Assembly (NCBI GenBank): GCA_964020155.1
Contig: OZ026550.1
Span: 3,679,852-3,743,851, forward strand
DNA from: Chondrilla cf. caribensis
Taxonomy: Eukaryota; Porifera; Demospongiae; Chondrillida; Chondrillidae
Direction: 5' to 3'
Length of the DNA: 64,000 bases
Each line of letters starts with the position of its first letter. Positions within the stretch are counted from its first letter, which is position 1. The position numbers and the translations under genes were made by a program. The notes below the pieces were generated by a model that was not told the origin of the DNA, did no database searches, and was given only the letters and a program-made list of their open reading frames with translations. This document shows, one piece after another, positions 10,932-22,573 of this stretch.

Positions 10932-12665
10932 TCACACAGGGTTCTGTTGTAGCTGTAGGTCGTTTGAAACATTCCGATAAATTATCACCTTAGTCAGATA
11001 TCCCAGCATTGTGACTATGATGGAGGCAATGATGGTTGTCATCAACACACCGCTGCTAAGAAGACTCTCAGATACTAGGCCATTCACACCCTTAGCAAAC
11101 AAGTTGCTCATGTAGAGTAGAATACTGAAAGCAATGGTGCAAACAACAGACAAAAGGAATAAGCTCACACAATCAATCACATCACAACAGACACATGGAC
11201 ATCGGCACCATTTAATGCAACATGCTATGGTGGACTGAAGTACAATGAGGAAAAGAATCGGAAGAGAAACAGTAACGACCGTGGTTGCAACCCTGATGAC
11301 GGTGTAGAGCGGGTTGACAAAGAAATACAAAGCACAATGGAAGGCAAACACAGAAGTCATCTGAACACATAACATGTAACCCAATATCATTGCAAAATGC
11401 AATCCTTTACTGACCATGGAGGATATTTTTTTGCCATATGAATATTCAAACTGTGTGCCTTGCAAAGCAGCCTCTGTATTAGAAGGGCCTCTCCAGTGTA
11501 ACTTATAATAATGTCTAACACTGCAACAACAAGCTAGCAAAGAGATGAAGAAAGAAAGAATGAATAAGGCCAATTGGACGTAGCCAGAGGTAGTCTGTGC
11601 TTTGAAGAAGTCTCTGTAAGCTCGCAGTGTTGGGTCAACGTCTATAATGTAATCCATGTACCGAATTACAATGTAATATTGGATTGAAAGAAATACGACT
11701 ATTGACCAGGATACAATTGTAGTCGATATTAGTAAATATTTAGCCATGGCTGACTGTTTGAACTTGTCTATTAGTGTCTTCTGGTAGATACGAATGAGCA
11801 TATGTAATAAGGTACCCGAAGCAATAAATATGAGCACGGGTAAAAAATACACTGTGATTCGCTCATCTCTCAGTAAACTGTTGGGATCCAAGTCTGTGTG
11901 TACTTCTGGTACTTCAAGTCTAAAATTATCAGGTGTTTGTTGGAGGTAGAGATTAATGATCTATTTAAATCAGAAAATAGACAGAAACACACATAATATC
12001 ATATAATAGAAGACATAATATTATCTCCAATGTACATGGCATAATAATATTATATTACAATTATTCTGTACTTTCCATACATGGGTGATCAACACAGTAC
12101 TTACTTCATATGAAAACTCTTCTACAATGTGGGAGATAGCTTTACTTTCCAGGGTTGTACAAAACAACATTCTTCCCCAACACACCCGTTGAACACCTGT
12201 TCTGTTAAATATCCCTTCCATACAATGGAAGGTTGAAGGGATAATGGGAAAAGCAAGTCTGAATAAGGTAGGAGGGTAAAAATTATAGAACAAAGGAAGT
12301 CTGTAGATGAAATACACTTTACATCTGTCCTTATCAGATGGATCACAGCAGTAGTCCGTATCTAAGAAGGTTTCATTCTCAACTCCATTAGCACTGGGTC
12401 TCAAAAGGTTGGAGAAGGTACTATTTTCCCTCAAAGTGTTATAGTATACCGCAAGAATGGCATAGTTCCTGATGTTGTTGGGAGAGTAAGTGAAGACTGA
12501 TTCTCCATTGGTGGATGTTGTAGCTGCTTTTTGGATCCCACAATGGAAGCTCTGCCGTACATCTACCACACTTTTCAGGCACCCCAACTTCTGACAGTCA
12601 GTCAGGCAATCACTTGACTGAACAAAAGAATACAAAATAAAGCTTATTAAAATGGCAACATCCAT
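10932..12665 (-). CDS. Seven-helix membrane protein with secreted-type N-terminal domain
   Basis: Two exons join in phase 0: 12105-12665 (donor GTAAGT) and 10932-11960 (acceptor AAATAG), giving 529 residues. The start was chosen at 12665 because it opens a signal peptide (MDVAILISFILYSFVQSS). Residues 20-187 form a cysteine-rich ectodomain with several N-glycosylation sequons (NST, NET, NRT). Seven hydrophobic segments follow at about 224-246, 262-286, 314-333, 374-402, 409-435, 447-472 and 488-514, then a 15-residue tail. I see no DRY or NPxxY motif of classical GPCRs and cannot name a family. The exon boundaries, intact frame and paralogous copies support a real gene; function is unknown. 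A 5'-truncated paralogue lies at 14880-15761. Confidence 0.8.
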
Positions 12666-12686
12666 ACCATTGATGTAGCCACTCAA

Positions 12687-13980
12687 TACATATACGTAAC
12701 AGATTCTGACTTCAAATGGTCAAAGCTTATAATCGTTAATAGTAAGGAAAACAGTATTCATTCACACCATTAGTAAGTGATTACAATCGAAAGCAGTTAT
12801 AATTGAAAACAATTCAATTATCTTGGGCTTATAATTCTAATGCTGATTGTAAGGTAAACAGTCCACATATACGCCCGTTGCTACAAGATTACAACTGGAA
12901 GCAGTTATAATTATATTGAAAGCAATTTAACTAAAACCTACACTACTTTATAATTAAAGGAGATCTTGGATGTCCAAAGGAAGACGAGGGTGTTCTTTTT
13001 GAGGCGATTGAGGTGTATTTCCAATGACGGTGACATTTTATTCGTTTCTGACATGAAACCATTTTGATCATAGACAATATACACACTGGGCAGCAGAGCA
13101 ATCCTTGACTTTGAACCATTCAACAATTGTACGAAGTGTCCCCTTGGCAATTGAAAGGTGCGAAGACCCAAGGGACTGCTTCTGAAAGGCAGGAGAAGAT
13201 GGGGGAAAGAGTACTTTTTGGCAGTGTTAGTTGGCATGTTTTACGTGCGAATACATCTCATGTACATAGTTTCATTCTTTGAAAAACTGTGAAATGATTG
13301 CAAAAACATTACATATCAATATCTCCCATTACATGTTTTAGGCATGTTTGATGTCAATCAAAACGTATATCTACGTAGTTCAAAACATGACATTGTCACT
13401 TTCAAACACATTGGCAACACATATATCCATGTACATATATTGCTATAATCGAGTCTAGGAAGAATACTGTATACAGTACTTTGCTTTATTAGACCATAAT
13501 ATGGAAGATTTTAATACCATAATGCATCTGTAATCACATATTATGCTGTGCATGTAGTATGCACATATGTATTATGTAGAGTATATTATGTTGTGTGTTC
13601 ATATTTATACTATTATATACATACAGTTTGTACCAATTGCAACAAACATAGGTCCTAACAACACTGGAACACTCAATTGCACTTCAGTTTCCATATCATA
13701 TTAAGTACCGTGAAAGTTTAAAGTTCAGTACGCATGTTATGAGAATGAAAGTGAACTATCGTATCCAACACAACACACAACAATGAGGCTGTATACTGGT
13801 CGTACTTTCAATTTCACTGGTAGTAAACAGTGTGCCATCACATGCACTGTCAGTGCCTGTTTGGAGGGGACGTCTTGTCAGTGGTCAGATGAAAGTGATC
13901 CTTACACCTTCACAGGTTGCATACACAAAAGGAACTATACACACATATGTATTTATATATACAAACCACATTAGCACAAG
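12687..13980. other. Intergenic, upstream of the membrane-protein gene
   Basis: The stretch holds two imperfect direct repeats of about 40 bp containing GATTACAA and AGCAGTTATAATT (12780-12830 and 12885-12935). An open frame at 12938-13237 (minus) has no recognisable domain. No TATA or initiator can be assigned with confidence. Confidence 0.4.
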
Positions 13981-14160
13981 AATGAACACATGCAACACAC
14001 ACAGCACACACATGGGACACATTCATACACAGCACTGCACATTGGACACACTTCACACACATGCAGCACACACATTAAACACTCAGACCACAAAACACAC
14101 TCACACACAGCACGCACAAGAAACACATTTCAAACACAAAACACACATTGGACACATTGA
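13981..14160. repeat. Imperfect CA-rich minisatellite, second array
   Basis: Units such as CACACAGCACACACATGGGA repeat with variation. It corresponds in position to the array at 6420-6710 within the duplicated block. Confidence 0.75.
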
Positions 14161-14334
14161 TTTTCACATGCCATTTTGCGGTTTATTGCTGTGCAATCCC
14201 CACATTTACACAGTTATATATAGTTATGATTAATCAAAACGACACTAGTGGGTATAGCGAGTCGCGATCTCGCGATGCACACACATGGGAAATAAAACAA
14301 TTTCACGCATAAGATGTGTACTCAGAGTATGTAC

Positions 14335-14565
14335 TTGTGAGACTCACACTACGTGCAATGCTGGTCTGGCATATTGTGGACAATATCATGCAGGGTGATC
14401 GGACAAATTCCACGCATAAATCAGTCTCCAGTCTATAAACAGCGTCCCAGGATAATTCGCGCCATTTTTCCAAATGCAAGCACGTGCTGCTTAACATTGC
14501 GCAATCGTCCTGTACAGTTACATCACACTCTAGCCGGTATAACAGTGACTATCATGGTACCCTCA
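14335..14565. repeat. Duplicated block (partner 7270-7465)
   Basis: Second copy of the block described at 7270-7465. It is followed almost directly by the shared 3' flank of the membrane-protein genes (from 14628). Confidence 0.7.
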
Positions 14566-14879
14566 TAATAGGAAGAATAGCATGTGACTGAAAGTCAAGT
14601 GAATGTATAACACTGCTACGTACGTACATGAACATAATAGATCTCAAAAATGGTACAAAAGTGAATATAAGTTATGTCTACAAAATATTCCATAGTATCA
14701 TAGGAATTGATGAAACTAATGTAAACTGTCACCTTAACATGAACAGATACGTAGTTACAACAGTGCAATGCAAACACTCCCCTACCCACACAACTACTAG
14801 CATTATCTACAAAAAACTACACTGTAACACACCATTTGCAGGTCTCATATATTTTAAGGAACATAGTGACTGTTCAAAA

Positions 14880-15761
14880 TCACACAGGGTTCTGTTGTAG
14901 CTGTAGGTCAATTCTGTTGAAAAATTTCCGATAAATTATCTTCTTAGTCAGATATCCCAGCATTGTGACTACGATAGAGGCAATGATGGTTGTCAGCAAC
15001 ACACCACTGCTAAGAAGACTCTCAGCTACCAGGCCATTCACACCCTTAGCAAACAAGTTGTTGATGTAGAGTAGAACACTAAAAGCAATGGTGTAAATGA
15101 GTAACAAGAAAGATAATCGCTTGCAATCAACCATATTGCTACGGACATGCTCACACTGTATCCAGTTCTTACAATAATCCATACCAAACTGAAGCATGGC
15201 GATAAAAAGAATTGGCAGAGTAAAAGCAACGACTGTTGTTACAACCCTGATGACGGTGTAGAGCGGGTTGACAAAGAAATATAGAGCGCAGTGGAAGGCA
15301 AACACAGAACTCATCTGAACACATAACACATAGGCCAACATCATTGCAAAATGCATTCTTTTTTTACTGCATAGTCTGCGAAAATAGGGGACGAGGAATA
15401 AAGAAATAAACAGGACCCATTGGATGCAGCCAGAGATTGTTTGTGCTCTAAAGAAGTCCCTATAAGCTTGCAGTGTTGGGTCGATGAACTGTGTGCCTTG
15501 CAAAGCAGCCTCTGTAGTGGAAGGGCCTCTCTGGTGTAATTTATAATAATGTCTAACGCTGCAACAACAAGCTACCAAAGAGATGAAGAAAGAAAAAGCG
15601 AATGAGGCCAATTGGACGTAGCCAGAGGTAGTCTGTGCTTTGAAGAAATCCCTGTAAGCTCGCAGTGTTTGGTTGGTCTCTATAACATAATCCATGTACT
15701 GAAGTACAATGATATATTGCCATAAAAGTACTACAAACATACCCCAGGATACAATTGTAGT
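14880..15761 (-). pseudogene. 5'-truncated copy of the seven-helix membrane protein gene
   Basis: An open frame matches the intact gene from the second transmembrane segment (STTIVSW) to the same C-terminus (QLQQNPV). Exon 1 and the first helix are missing. Homology stops at about 15761, exactly where filamin/NHL-like sequence on the other strand begins. Inside, a second version of the loop DPTLQAYRDFFRAQT is inserted after GTQF, replacing part of the third intracellular stretch. The frame is free of stops, so the truncation is recent or the 3' part is still selected. Without a promoter or signal peptide it is best treated as a pseudogene. Confidence 0.7.
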
Positions 15762-16655
15762 CGAACTTGTTGTGACTGTTAATGATGTTCACGTCAAGGG
15801 TACTCCGCTCGAGGTGATTGTTTGCTATCCAAGCGGTATTATAAGGGAAATCCAAGACCACAATATCAAGAGGAGATTTGGAGCACTATCATTCACAATG
15901 AGTGGATTGTTGTTTGCTGCAGATAGCGAGAAAAATGAAATCTGCATTTTCGATACTACCGGTAGCATTTTGAGGACTGTTGAACTTGGGAGAGATGTTG
16001 GCAGTGAAAATGTAATTTTACTGGTATTGTCGAACTACAAAATGGCCACATTGCAGTCAGCATTCCTAGTGACAACCGTGTCAACATCTACACTCCAGCG
16101 GGGAGACTTCATGAAGTTCATACAATATCGCCTGACGAAGAGGGTGAAATTGAAGAATTTGAATCGTATGTTCTGGATTACCCTACCGGAGTAGCAGTTA
16201 ATAGGGTAGGGGAGATGTTTATTTCAGAGTATTTTGGTCACAGAGTATCAGTTTATCATAAAAATGGAGGGTTTCTGTATTCGTTCGGATCACAAGGCTC
16301 AGAGCCTGGGGAATTCGAGTGTCCTGATCGTATTTGTATATCTCAAAACGGTTTGGTGTATGTTTCCGACATTGACAATGATCGCATTCAAGTCTTTCGC
16401 CAAGGTGGTCACTTTGTTCAGACGTTTGGGGAATAAACATTACACACTCCAACTGGTCTAGCATTAGCAGGGAATGATGACCACATAGTAGTAGCTTCGG
16501 AAAATGGTAACAAGCTGTCTGTATTTTCAACAAGTGGTGAATGTGTCCACGAGATAAGAGATAAAAATCTGCAAAGTCCTTCATCACTGGCAATTGATAA
16601 CAATGGCTTTATTTTTGTAACTGTATGTGATAAGGACAAAATTGTCAAACTTTGA
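15762..16655 (+). pseudogene. Decayed filamin-repeat/NHL-repeat gene fragment
   Basis: The plus strand begins inside a filamin-type Ig repeat (VTVNDVHVKGTPLEVIV) and then runs through NHL blades, recognisable by DNRVNIYTPAG, ISEYFGHRVSVY and VSDIDNDRIQVF. This is the architecture of TRIM-like and related NHL proteins. The frame changes near 16040 and a TAA interrupts the blade series at about 16434, after which NHL-like sequence continues to a final stop near 16655. No RING or B-box part precedes it; the left end is the breakpoint with the truncated membrane-protein copy. Confidence 0.8.
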
Positions 16656-16881
16656 CATGCAACAGGATTTCTAGCAAAATATTTGGATGTATAAATTGAT
16701 TTACACATTTACACTATTTTACTATATGTAATTTTGATTATTGAATTTTGGTTATATTATATTTAATTTAGTTAAATTTAATCATGCATAATATTATTCA
16801 TGAATAATAATTTCAATTACTGGTACCAATGTACTGATTATTTGTTTGACTGTATACAAACCTTATGGGTTTATTATTACA

Positions 16882-16886
16882 CGTGT

Positions 16887-16944
<58 letters not shown>

Positions 16945-16956
16945 GTGTGCGTGTGT
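16882..16956. repeat. (TG)n microsatellite
   Basis: TG array of about 75 bp with CGCACG interruptions. Confidence 0.95.
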
Positions 16957-17164
16957 TTGTATGACATCATGTGCATGTACATTTGGGGTATGTGTTTAAT
17001 CGTTCGTTGAATATTTTACCAATGAAATGAGTAATTATTATTCAAGTGTGTACTTGCAGTGTTTCGATCAGTGTATTGACATGGATTATATCTATATTTG
17101 AATTCAACACATTATGATATCAGCACACAACATCACAATGAGAATATGTATACTATATTGAATA

Positions 17165-17220
17165 TTTTGTCCGTTTAGTGCTGCAATAATTTCCATAATT
17201 GCAGCACTACATGGACAAAA
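17165..17220. repeat. Perfect-arm hairpin, possible short MITE
   Basis: TTAGTGCTGCAAT and ATTGCAGCACTA pair around a 10-base loop, with outer arms TTTTGTCC and GGACAAAA. The 56-bp structure has no coding capacity. Confidence 0.6.
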
Positions 17221-17725
17221 AGGATCTTATAGCTACTCAACAATGCTCTAATCCACAGATGTATGCCATTCTTTTGAGTTGCAAATTGATATACGTATAA
17301 TTATTCTAATTAACATGACACACATGATTGATATGTCTGTAATGGTTAATTTTAAAATACTATTTGTATATTAGTTCTATTGAATAGTTTCATCAATTTT
17401 CATATGATTATATGTACAATATATACATTAATATTTTTCATTGTAATTGCATCCTAAATTAATAATTACTATATAGCTATTGTGCATGTGCATCACGTTC
17501 AATTCACCATCAGATGTTTTACTATGAAGCAAGGGCTAATTATTGCATAATGCAATGTACGAAATACTGTAAGAACAATACAAAAGACATATCAGAAAAT
17601 TATTTCTACCGTATTACAAGGTCCTATGTTGAAAAAAAATATATAAATGATGAATAAATGATGTTAATAATTCTCTTCTTAATGTTGAATTTTAATCTAG
17701 TCTTTTGTATTGATAATAATTTGTA

Positions 17726-18769
17726 TTAGTAGACATAGCAGGCTATTCCTTCAGACTTGTAGCCATGCCTGCCAACTACACCTGGCACACTTGTCCCAAT
17801 TTCATGAATGTTTGTAGTGTAGAAATGATCTTGACCTTGCGCTCTGTAGTAGCGGTAGAGGGGCACTGTGTGTGCCACTTGAGATGTAAAGCAGTAGCCG
17901 GTAATACCTTCAGAACGATACCCGTAGTGGCCGACATGTCCAGGATGGGTCACTCCAATTTCGTGTGGGTTTGTTGTGTAAAAGTGGTCGTTATTTCCCC
18001 AGTATCTGTATAATGGCACTGTCCCAGGAACCTGTGTGCTGTGCATAATGCAGGCCACAGCCTCCGAATGCCATCCATGCTTACCACACCCAAGTTCACC
18101 CCAGTTGGCAGTGTAGAAGTGGTCAGTTATCCCTGGATGCCAGTATCGGAAGATGCTAACCAATTTAGCATCCACCAGTGCGTTACCTGTGTGCCATGAC
18201 AAGAAACATGTTGTAAAGTGTGTAAAAGTCACCCCAAGGTGATATAGGCCTGATTGGATGAATTAACGACAAAATACCCCTGTAAACTTAAGAAAATTAA
18301 ACCTGTCGGAGTACTGTTGAACTGAATGCAGGTAAAACATCTTCATTCCAACATTATGTTATTATAGATATCTACCAGGTACATTGAATTGCTTATTATA
18401 ATAGTGTTTGCATATTGATTATGATGGCTGATATTTCAAACGGCAATTTTAATGAAGGTAATTTCATACCATGCGGTTTACTTTCTATTCCCGGAAAATT
18501 GTGAGAAGTCCAGGACATGTACAGTCACTATAGCACTTTCAGGATGTTACCACAGTCGTTGTTTTGTAGCAGACACTATAAGCCGGAATGTCCCAAATGA
18601 TTCAAGTCATTTGGCAACTCTGTTGCATTAATGCACTTAGGAATAGCAGTTAGCCATTAGGAGACATCATCATTCAGCTCAACAGTCATTAAAATAAGCA
18701 ACACTCATAATAATATAATATTATTGTCTAACCGGTGAGCATCAAGACAAGCACTACTGCAACCCTCAT
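17726..18769 (-). CDS. Secreted DUF5648-type repeat protein, copy B
   Basis: Two exons: 18733-18769 (signal-peptide start MRVAVVLVLMLT, donor GTTAGA, phase 1) and 17726-18249 (acceptor AATCAG), giving 186 residues. The mature part is three repeats of about 48 residues, each with RYW or RYY, DHFYT.N, a GELG or HEIG step and GW or GY..E.I/V, the pattern of DUF5648. Family function is unknown; the predicted signal peptide implies export. Relative to copy A there are two extra bases just before the repeat domain; they create the AG that serves as acceptor here, and the acceptor used in the copy A model would put this copy out of frame. All tandem repeats are intact. Confidence 0.75.
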
Positions 18770-19330
18770 CTTCTTCAGATGTAAGTGTAGATTCTTGCAG
18801 ATGGAATTCGATTTCCTTCCAAGAGAAGTAGACTTTCTAAATCCTCTTGCGAAGATAGTTATAATCTGTAGAGTTGGTGCTGCAATTGCTGCATGGGCTT
18901 CTTTTATATCCCCAATCATTGGTTGTGTACCAGTAACATGAGCAGGAAAGTTATTTATAGTCAATAATTATTAATGATGGTAGGTGTGAAATTTTATGGG
19001 ATATTTCAACTTGAAATTTTACTAGTATATCCTGCCTAATCCAAGCAACCTTTTTCCTTAGTTGAATCATAATTATACTGATTTTGTTCAGATTATAAAC
19101 TCCCTTGTCCGGTAGAGCTCATAGTAAAGAGAGAATATAGTAGCTGGAGCATAGAGTGGAGAGATACGTACAAGAGCAAGCCTTTATACATGTACAAGTA
19201 TAGTAATTTAGTCTGAAGAAACAATTATATTGTGTACCATTTTTCACGAAATGCTTTGTTGGAGTTCCCATATCTAAACTCTACCTTTATCAAGTACACT
19301 ATAAACGTTGCATAGAATATAATATTATAT
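17785..19330. repeat. Segmental duplication, second copy (partner 1-1560)
   Basis: Collinear with 1-1560. Beyond 19330 the sequence switches into copy 3 of the composite repeat. Confidence 0.85.
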
Positions 19331-19334
19331 ATCA

Positions 19335-20451
19335 CATCACAATTATCGCAGCTACAATGTTTCCTGTACCCTACATGTCTTCAGAACATCTGGTTAAACT
19401 GCTTGCACAACTACAAGCACTGAAACATCTCTACTAGATATCGCTAAATCCTTGAGAAGGATGTAAATTAATATAGAATGTTGTATTCCTTTCCATATGA
19501 AATCACAGGAATAAGATGCAGCATTTTCCCCATGACCTCAAATATTATGCAATCCTTGTGTATCCTATATTTGTTTGGATTATAAGATATCAACTGATTT
19601 ATTACACATTTTGAAAAGTATATTTCGGCTTGCTGGCACATGCAATTCTACATGCAATGATACATGTAGATGTCTTGTAGATGCATATGGAATAATGAAA
19701 TCATGTCATACAGTGACCATACACCAATGATATCTTTGGCCATGGAGTTAGGTATGATAATTATATCATACATTGTACTATGGACCATCTTTCATTGCCA
19801 CAATGATTGCATAGTTGTTTTGGTTCAATGGCAGTAAGATCAAAAAGACAAATGCAATTGGATTACTATACAATATTTATTTAATTTATGGATTAACGAG
19901 CTGCAAAATTACTGAATTACTCACCTACTGCCTTTGAGGTATAAAGTGTGCAAATACACGTGTACCTTTTATATCTCTGTGTATGGCCCTGTGCTCGTGG
20001 AGATAGACAACTCCAAACATTATCTGCTACAGGTACTTAATGATGACAGCTTCATTAAATGAACCGAAATCACAGATCAGTTCACGTCCTTGTACCACCA
20101 TCACATAATAATTGTGTAGTTATTTTGCTTCCTACTATAACAACAAGACTCATGTGTTGGGATTACCAACAGTAGGCATAACCGAGCTCCAATATTACTG
20201 AGGATCTACTGCCAGAAAGGTATACAGTGTTGCTCGTTAGCCTAACATGATGTAACATAATGAACATTGTGTTTTTCCTCGTCATGTAGGGCATTAACAA
20301 GATTTTGAGTACATGTAGTGGTAAAGTTTTGAAACCTTGTGTTGGTATCCCACAATAGGAATTTCGAAATTGAATTGAATGACTTTGTTTGAGAAGTAAT
20401 AATTCAAGATTTGTATGGTTGCCTACCAGTGATAGAACTGAGTAATGCATA
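19335..20451. repeat. Composite dispersed repeat, copy 3
   Basis: Same block order as copies 1 and 2, up to ACTGAGTAATGCATA, where a Penelope-like element is inserted. The repeat resumes at 21925 with TAATGCATAGTACATAATAA. Confidence 0.8.
19966..20099 (-). pseudogene. Relic of one MAP3K1-like kinase exon, copy 3
   Basis: Same exon relic as copies 1 and 2 but more diverged. A TAG interrupts the KYLKQ motif. Confidence 0.8.
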
Positions 20452-20535
20452 TACGCGTATATGCAAAAATGGTTGATCGGCTAGTTGTCATCATGGGAAA
20501 AATTAAATGCATTTCACTAGCCAAAAGATTATTTA

Positions 20536-20578
20536 CTCCAAACATTTCGACAGCTCACTGCTGTCTACGTCAGTGGTA
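20536..20578 (-). ncRNA. Decayed hammerhead-ribozyme-like core, left arm of the Penelope-like element
   Basis: Reverse complement reads CTGACGT, a GACAGC-AGTGA-GCTGTC hairpin, then GAAA. This fits the hammerhead order CUGANGA, stem II, GAAA except that the final A of the first box is T. Hammerhead motifs are known in Penelope-like terminal repeats. This copy is probably inactive. Confidence 0.45.
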
Positions 20579-21283
20579 TGAAATACAGGATACAGGATAC
20601 AGCATCAGTTGTAGTCGCAGATTTGGTAATGGAAGATGTAAAATCTAGAGCCCTCACCACTTATCCCCATCCACCCAAGTTCTGGAAACGTTACGTAGAT
20701 GACACCCTTTGTGCCCTCAAGACCGAAGATGTAGACAAATTCCACCGGGACATTAACTCCATACAAGACACCATACAGTTCACCATAGAGAAAGAATCAG
20801 AATCCCACATAGCCTTCCTAGATGTACTCATCTCCCGTAGACCAGACAAGACTTTGACCACCACAGTATACAGAAAGCCCACTCATACAGATAAATACCT
20901 CGAGTCAAGACAACACCACATCGGACACCATCCTGTATATTAAGAACACTTCAGAAGCCATTAGATGAATACTTGTACCCCTAGGCATCAAGACTACCTT
21001 TCAGCCAATAAACACCTTAAGACAACTTATAGTTCACCCCAAGGATCCTGTACCCAATGAAAATAGAGCAGGAGTAGTTTACCAGATCCCATGCAGTACA
21101 TGCCCTCAAACATACATAGGCCAAACTGGAAGAATCCTAGAACAAAGACTAGAAAAACACCAACAAGCAAAGGAACGTAACTACATCGGCCCTAGCAGAA
21201 GACGTATAAGACAGGCCACACAATAGACTGGACACAAACACAGATATTAGAGACCAACCACAACACATCTAGACAATGACGTA

Positions 21284-21774
21284 CAGTGGCAAACACTTAA
21301 TATGCCACAATTGGATTTGAAAAATTTTGGCCTATTACCCGTTTTGGCATATTAACCAAACAGTCAACGAACGTCATTGAATAGAATCGGTAATTATAAA
21401 TTAATGAGGATATACATAATAATGGTGATAATAGTAAAGACAAGCACAGCTCCTACTATAACATTAGCAAACAGTCAATGATTAAAATACTGCAGAAAAG
21501 TAGCCTGCACTTGTGACTGTGTAGCACAATAGACAGTGATAAAGTGATAAGTGACAAACTGATAAAGTGACACAAATGAGGTTTGGCATATAAAGTGTTA
21601 CCTAACACATGGTAATCAATCAATTGGTGTCAGTGTAACAATGGCGGATGGCGGATATGGCGTTTGGCGAATTATATGTATAGTAATTACGTACTAATGA
21701 ATTCGTTCAGGAAAATAGTGGCGTAATAAGCGGTTTGGCATAATAAGCGGTGGCATATTAAGCGTTTACCACTG
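21284..21774. mobile_element. TA-flanked inverted-repeat element nested in the Penelope-like element
   Basis: The ends CAGTGGCAAACACTTAATAT and, inverted, ATATTAAGCGTTTACCACTG carry only two mismatches. TA lies directly outside on both sides (21282-21283, 21775-21776), as for Tc1/mariner-type insertions. No transposase is encoded; 491 bp. Confidence 0.8.
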
Positions 21775-21836
21775 TAACACATCATCACCTGTCAATGTAT
21801 GCATGTAAAAGCACATCCACACACACCATATTTCAT

Positions 21837-21875
21837 ACCACTGACAGAGGCAGCAGTGAGCTGTCGAAACGTTTG
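21837..21875 (+). ncRNA. Hammerhead-ribozyme-like core, right arm of the Penelope-like element
   Basis: ACCACTGACAGAG is followed by the hairpin GGCAGC-AGTGA-GCTGTC and GAAAC, then GTTTGG. The first box has one extra base relative to CUGANGA. Helix I could form between ACCA and TGG. Likely a mutated ribozyme. Confidence 0.4.
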
Positions 21876-21924
21876 GAGTGAATAATCTTTTGGCTAGTAA
21901 TTTGCATTTAATTTTTCCCATGAA

Positions 21925-22445
21925 TAATGCATAGTACATAATAATAAATATTAATTATTAGTATGCTTGTATATAATACAGTAGATACATGTAACAGTAC
22001 TACAATGTGAGAAGTAGATCAGTACCACACAAATTAAAACACATTCCACACATGCACACACATGCATGCACGCGCACACACACACGCGCGTGGCCGTGCA
22101 TATACACACATAATATGGAGTTTGTCTAATATATTCAATAATATATATTATGTAATATTATCAATTTTATATCAATTCTAATTTCTACCTGACAGTAAGT
22201 TATACCCTTTTACATTTGCTGGTGGTCACTTGAATGTGATAGCGACCAATCGATCCAATCCTAGTACATGTCCCCTCTCTTCGCAGATGAACTACATATA
22301 CAGAACTCATTATTAATTTTGGTCCCATCCAATCCTAGTACATATGTATGTACCCACTCTTCGCAGATGGACTTTGTAAATGGAGCTCATTATTAATCTT
22401 GGCAACATTGTGTGTGCGTGTGTGTGTATGTGTTTGTGTGTGTGT

Positions 22446-22493
<48 letters not shown>

Positions 22494-22510
22494 GTGTGTG
22501 TGTGTGTTTG

Positions 22511-22573
<63 letters not shown>

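Larger units (their letters stand above)
16656..17725. other. AT-rich intergenic stretch
   Basis: Contains a TG array (16882-16956) and a hairpin (17165-17220). No gene is supported. Confidence 0.6.
20452..21924 (+). mobile_element. Penelope-like retroelement, internally deleted
   Basis: The plus strand encodes the late part of a reverse transcriptase (ADLVMED, then FWKRYVDDTLC with the YVDD catalytic motif, then IAFLDVLISR and TTVYRKPTHTD), followed after frame breaks by a GIY-YIG-type segment (GVVYQIPC then TYIGQTGR and R.EKH). This RT plus GIY-YIG order is that of Penelope-like elements. Near-identical inverted arms of about 90 bp lie at 20492-20584 and 21829-21921. The nonamer TAATGCATA on both sides (20443-20451, 21925-21933) is a target duplication. 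N-terminal RT and the linker are missing, so it is inactive. Confidence 0.8.

Noticed and set aside
12938..13237. Open frame of 99 codons on the minus strand
   Set aside because: No domain, no splice context and no paralogue in the window.
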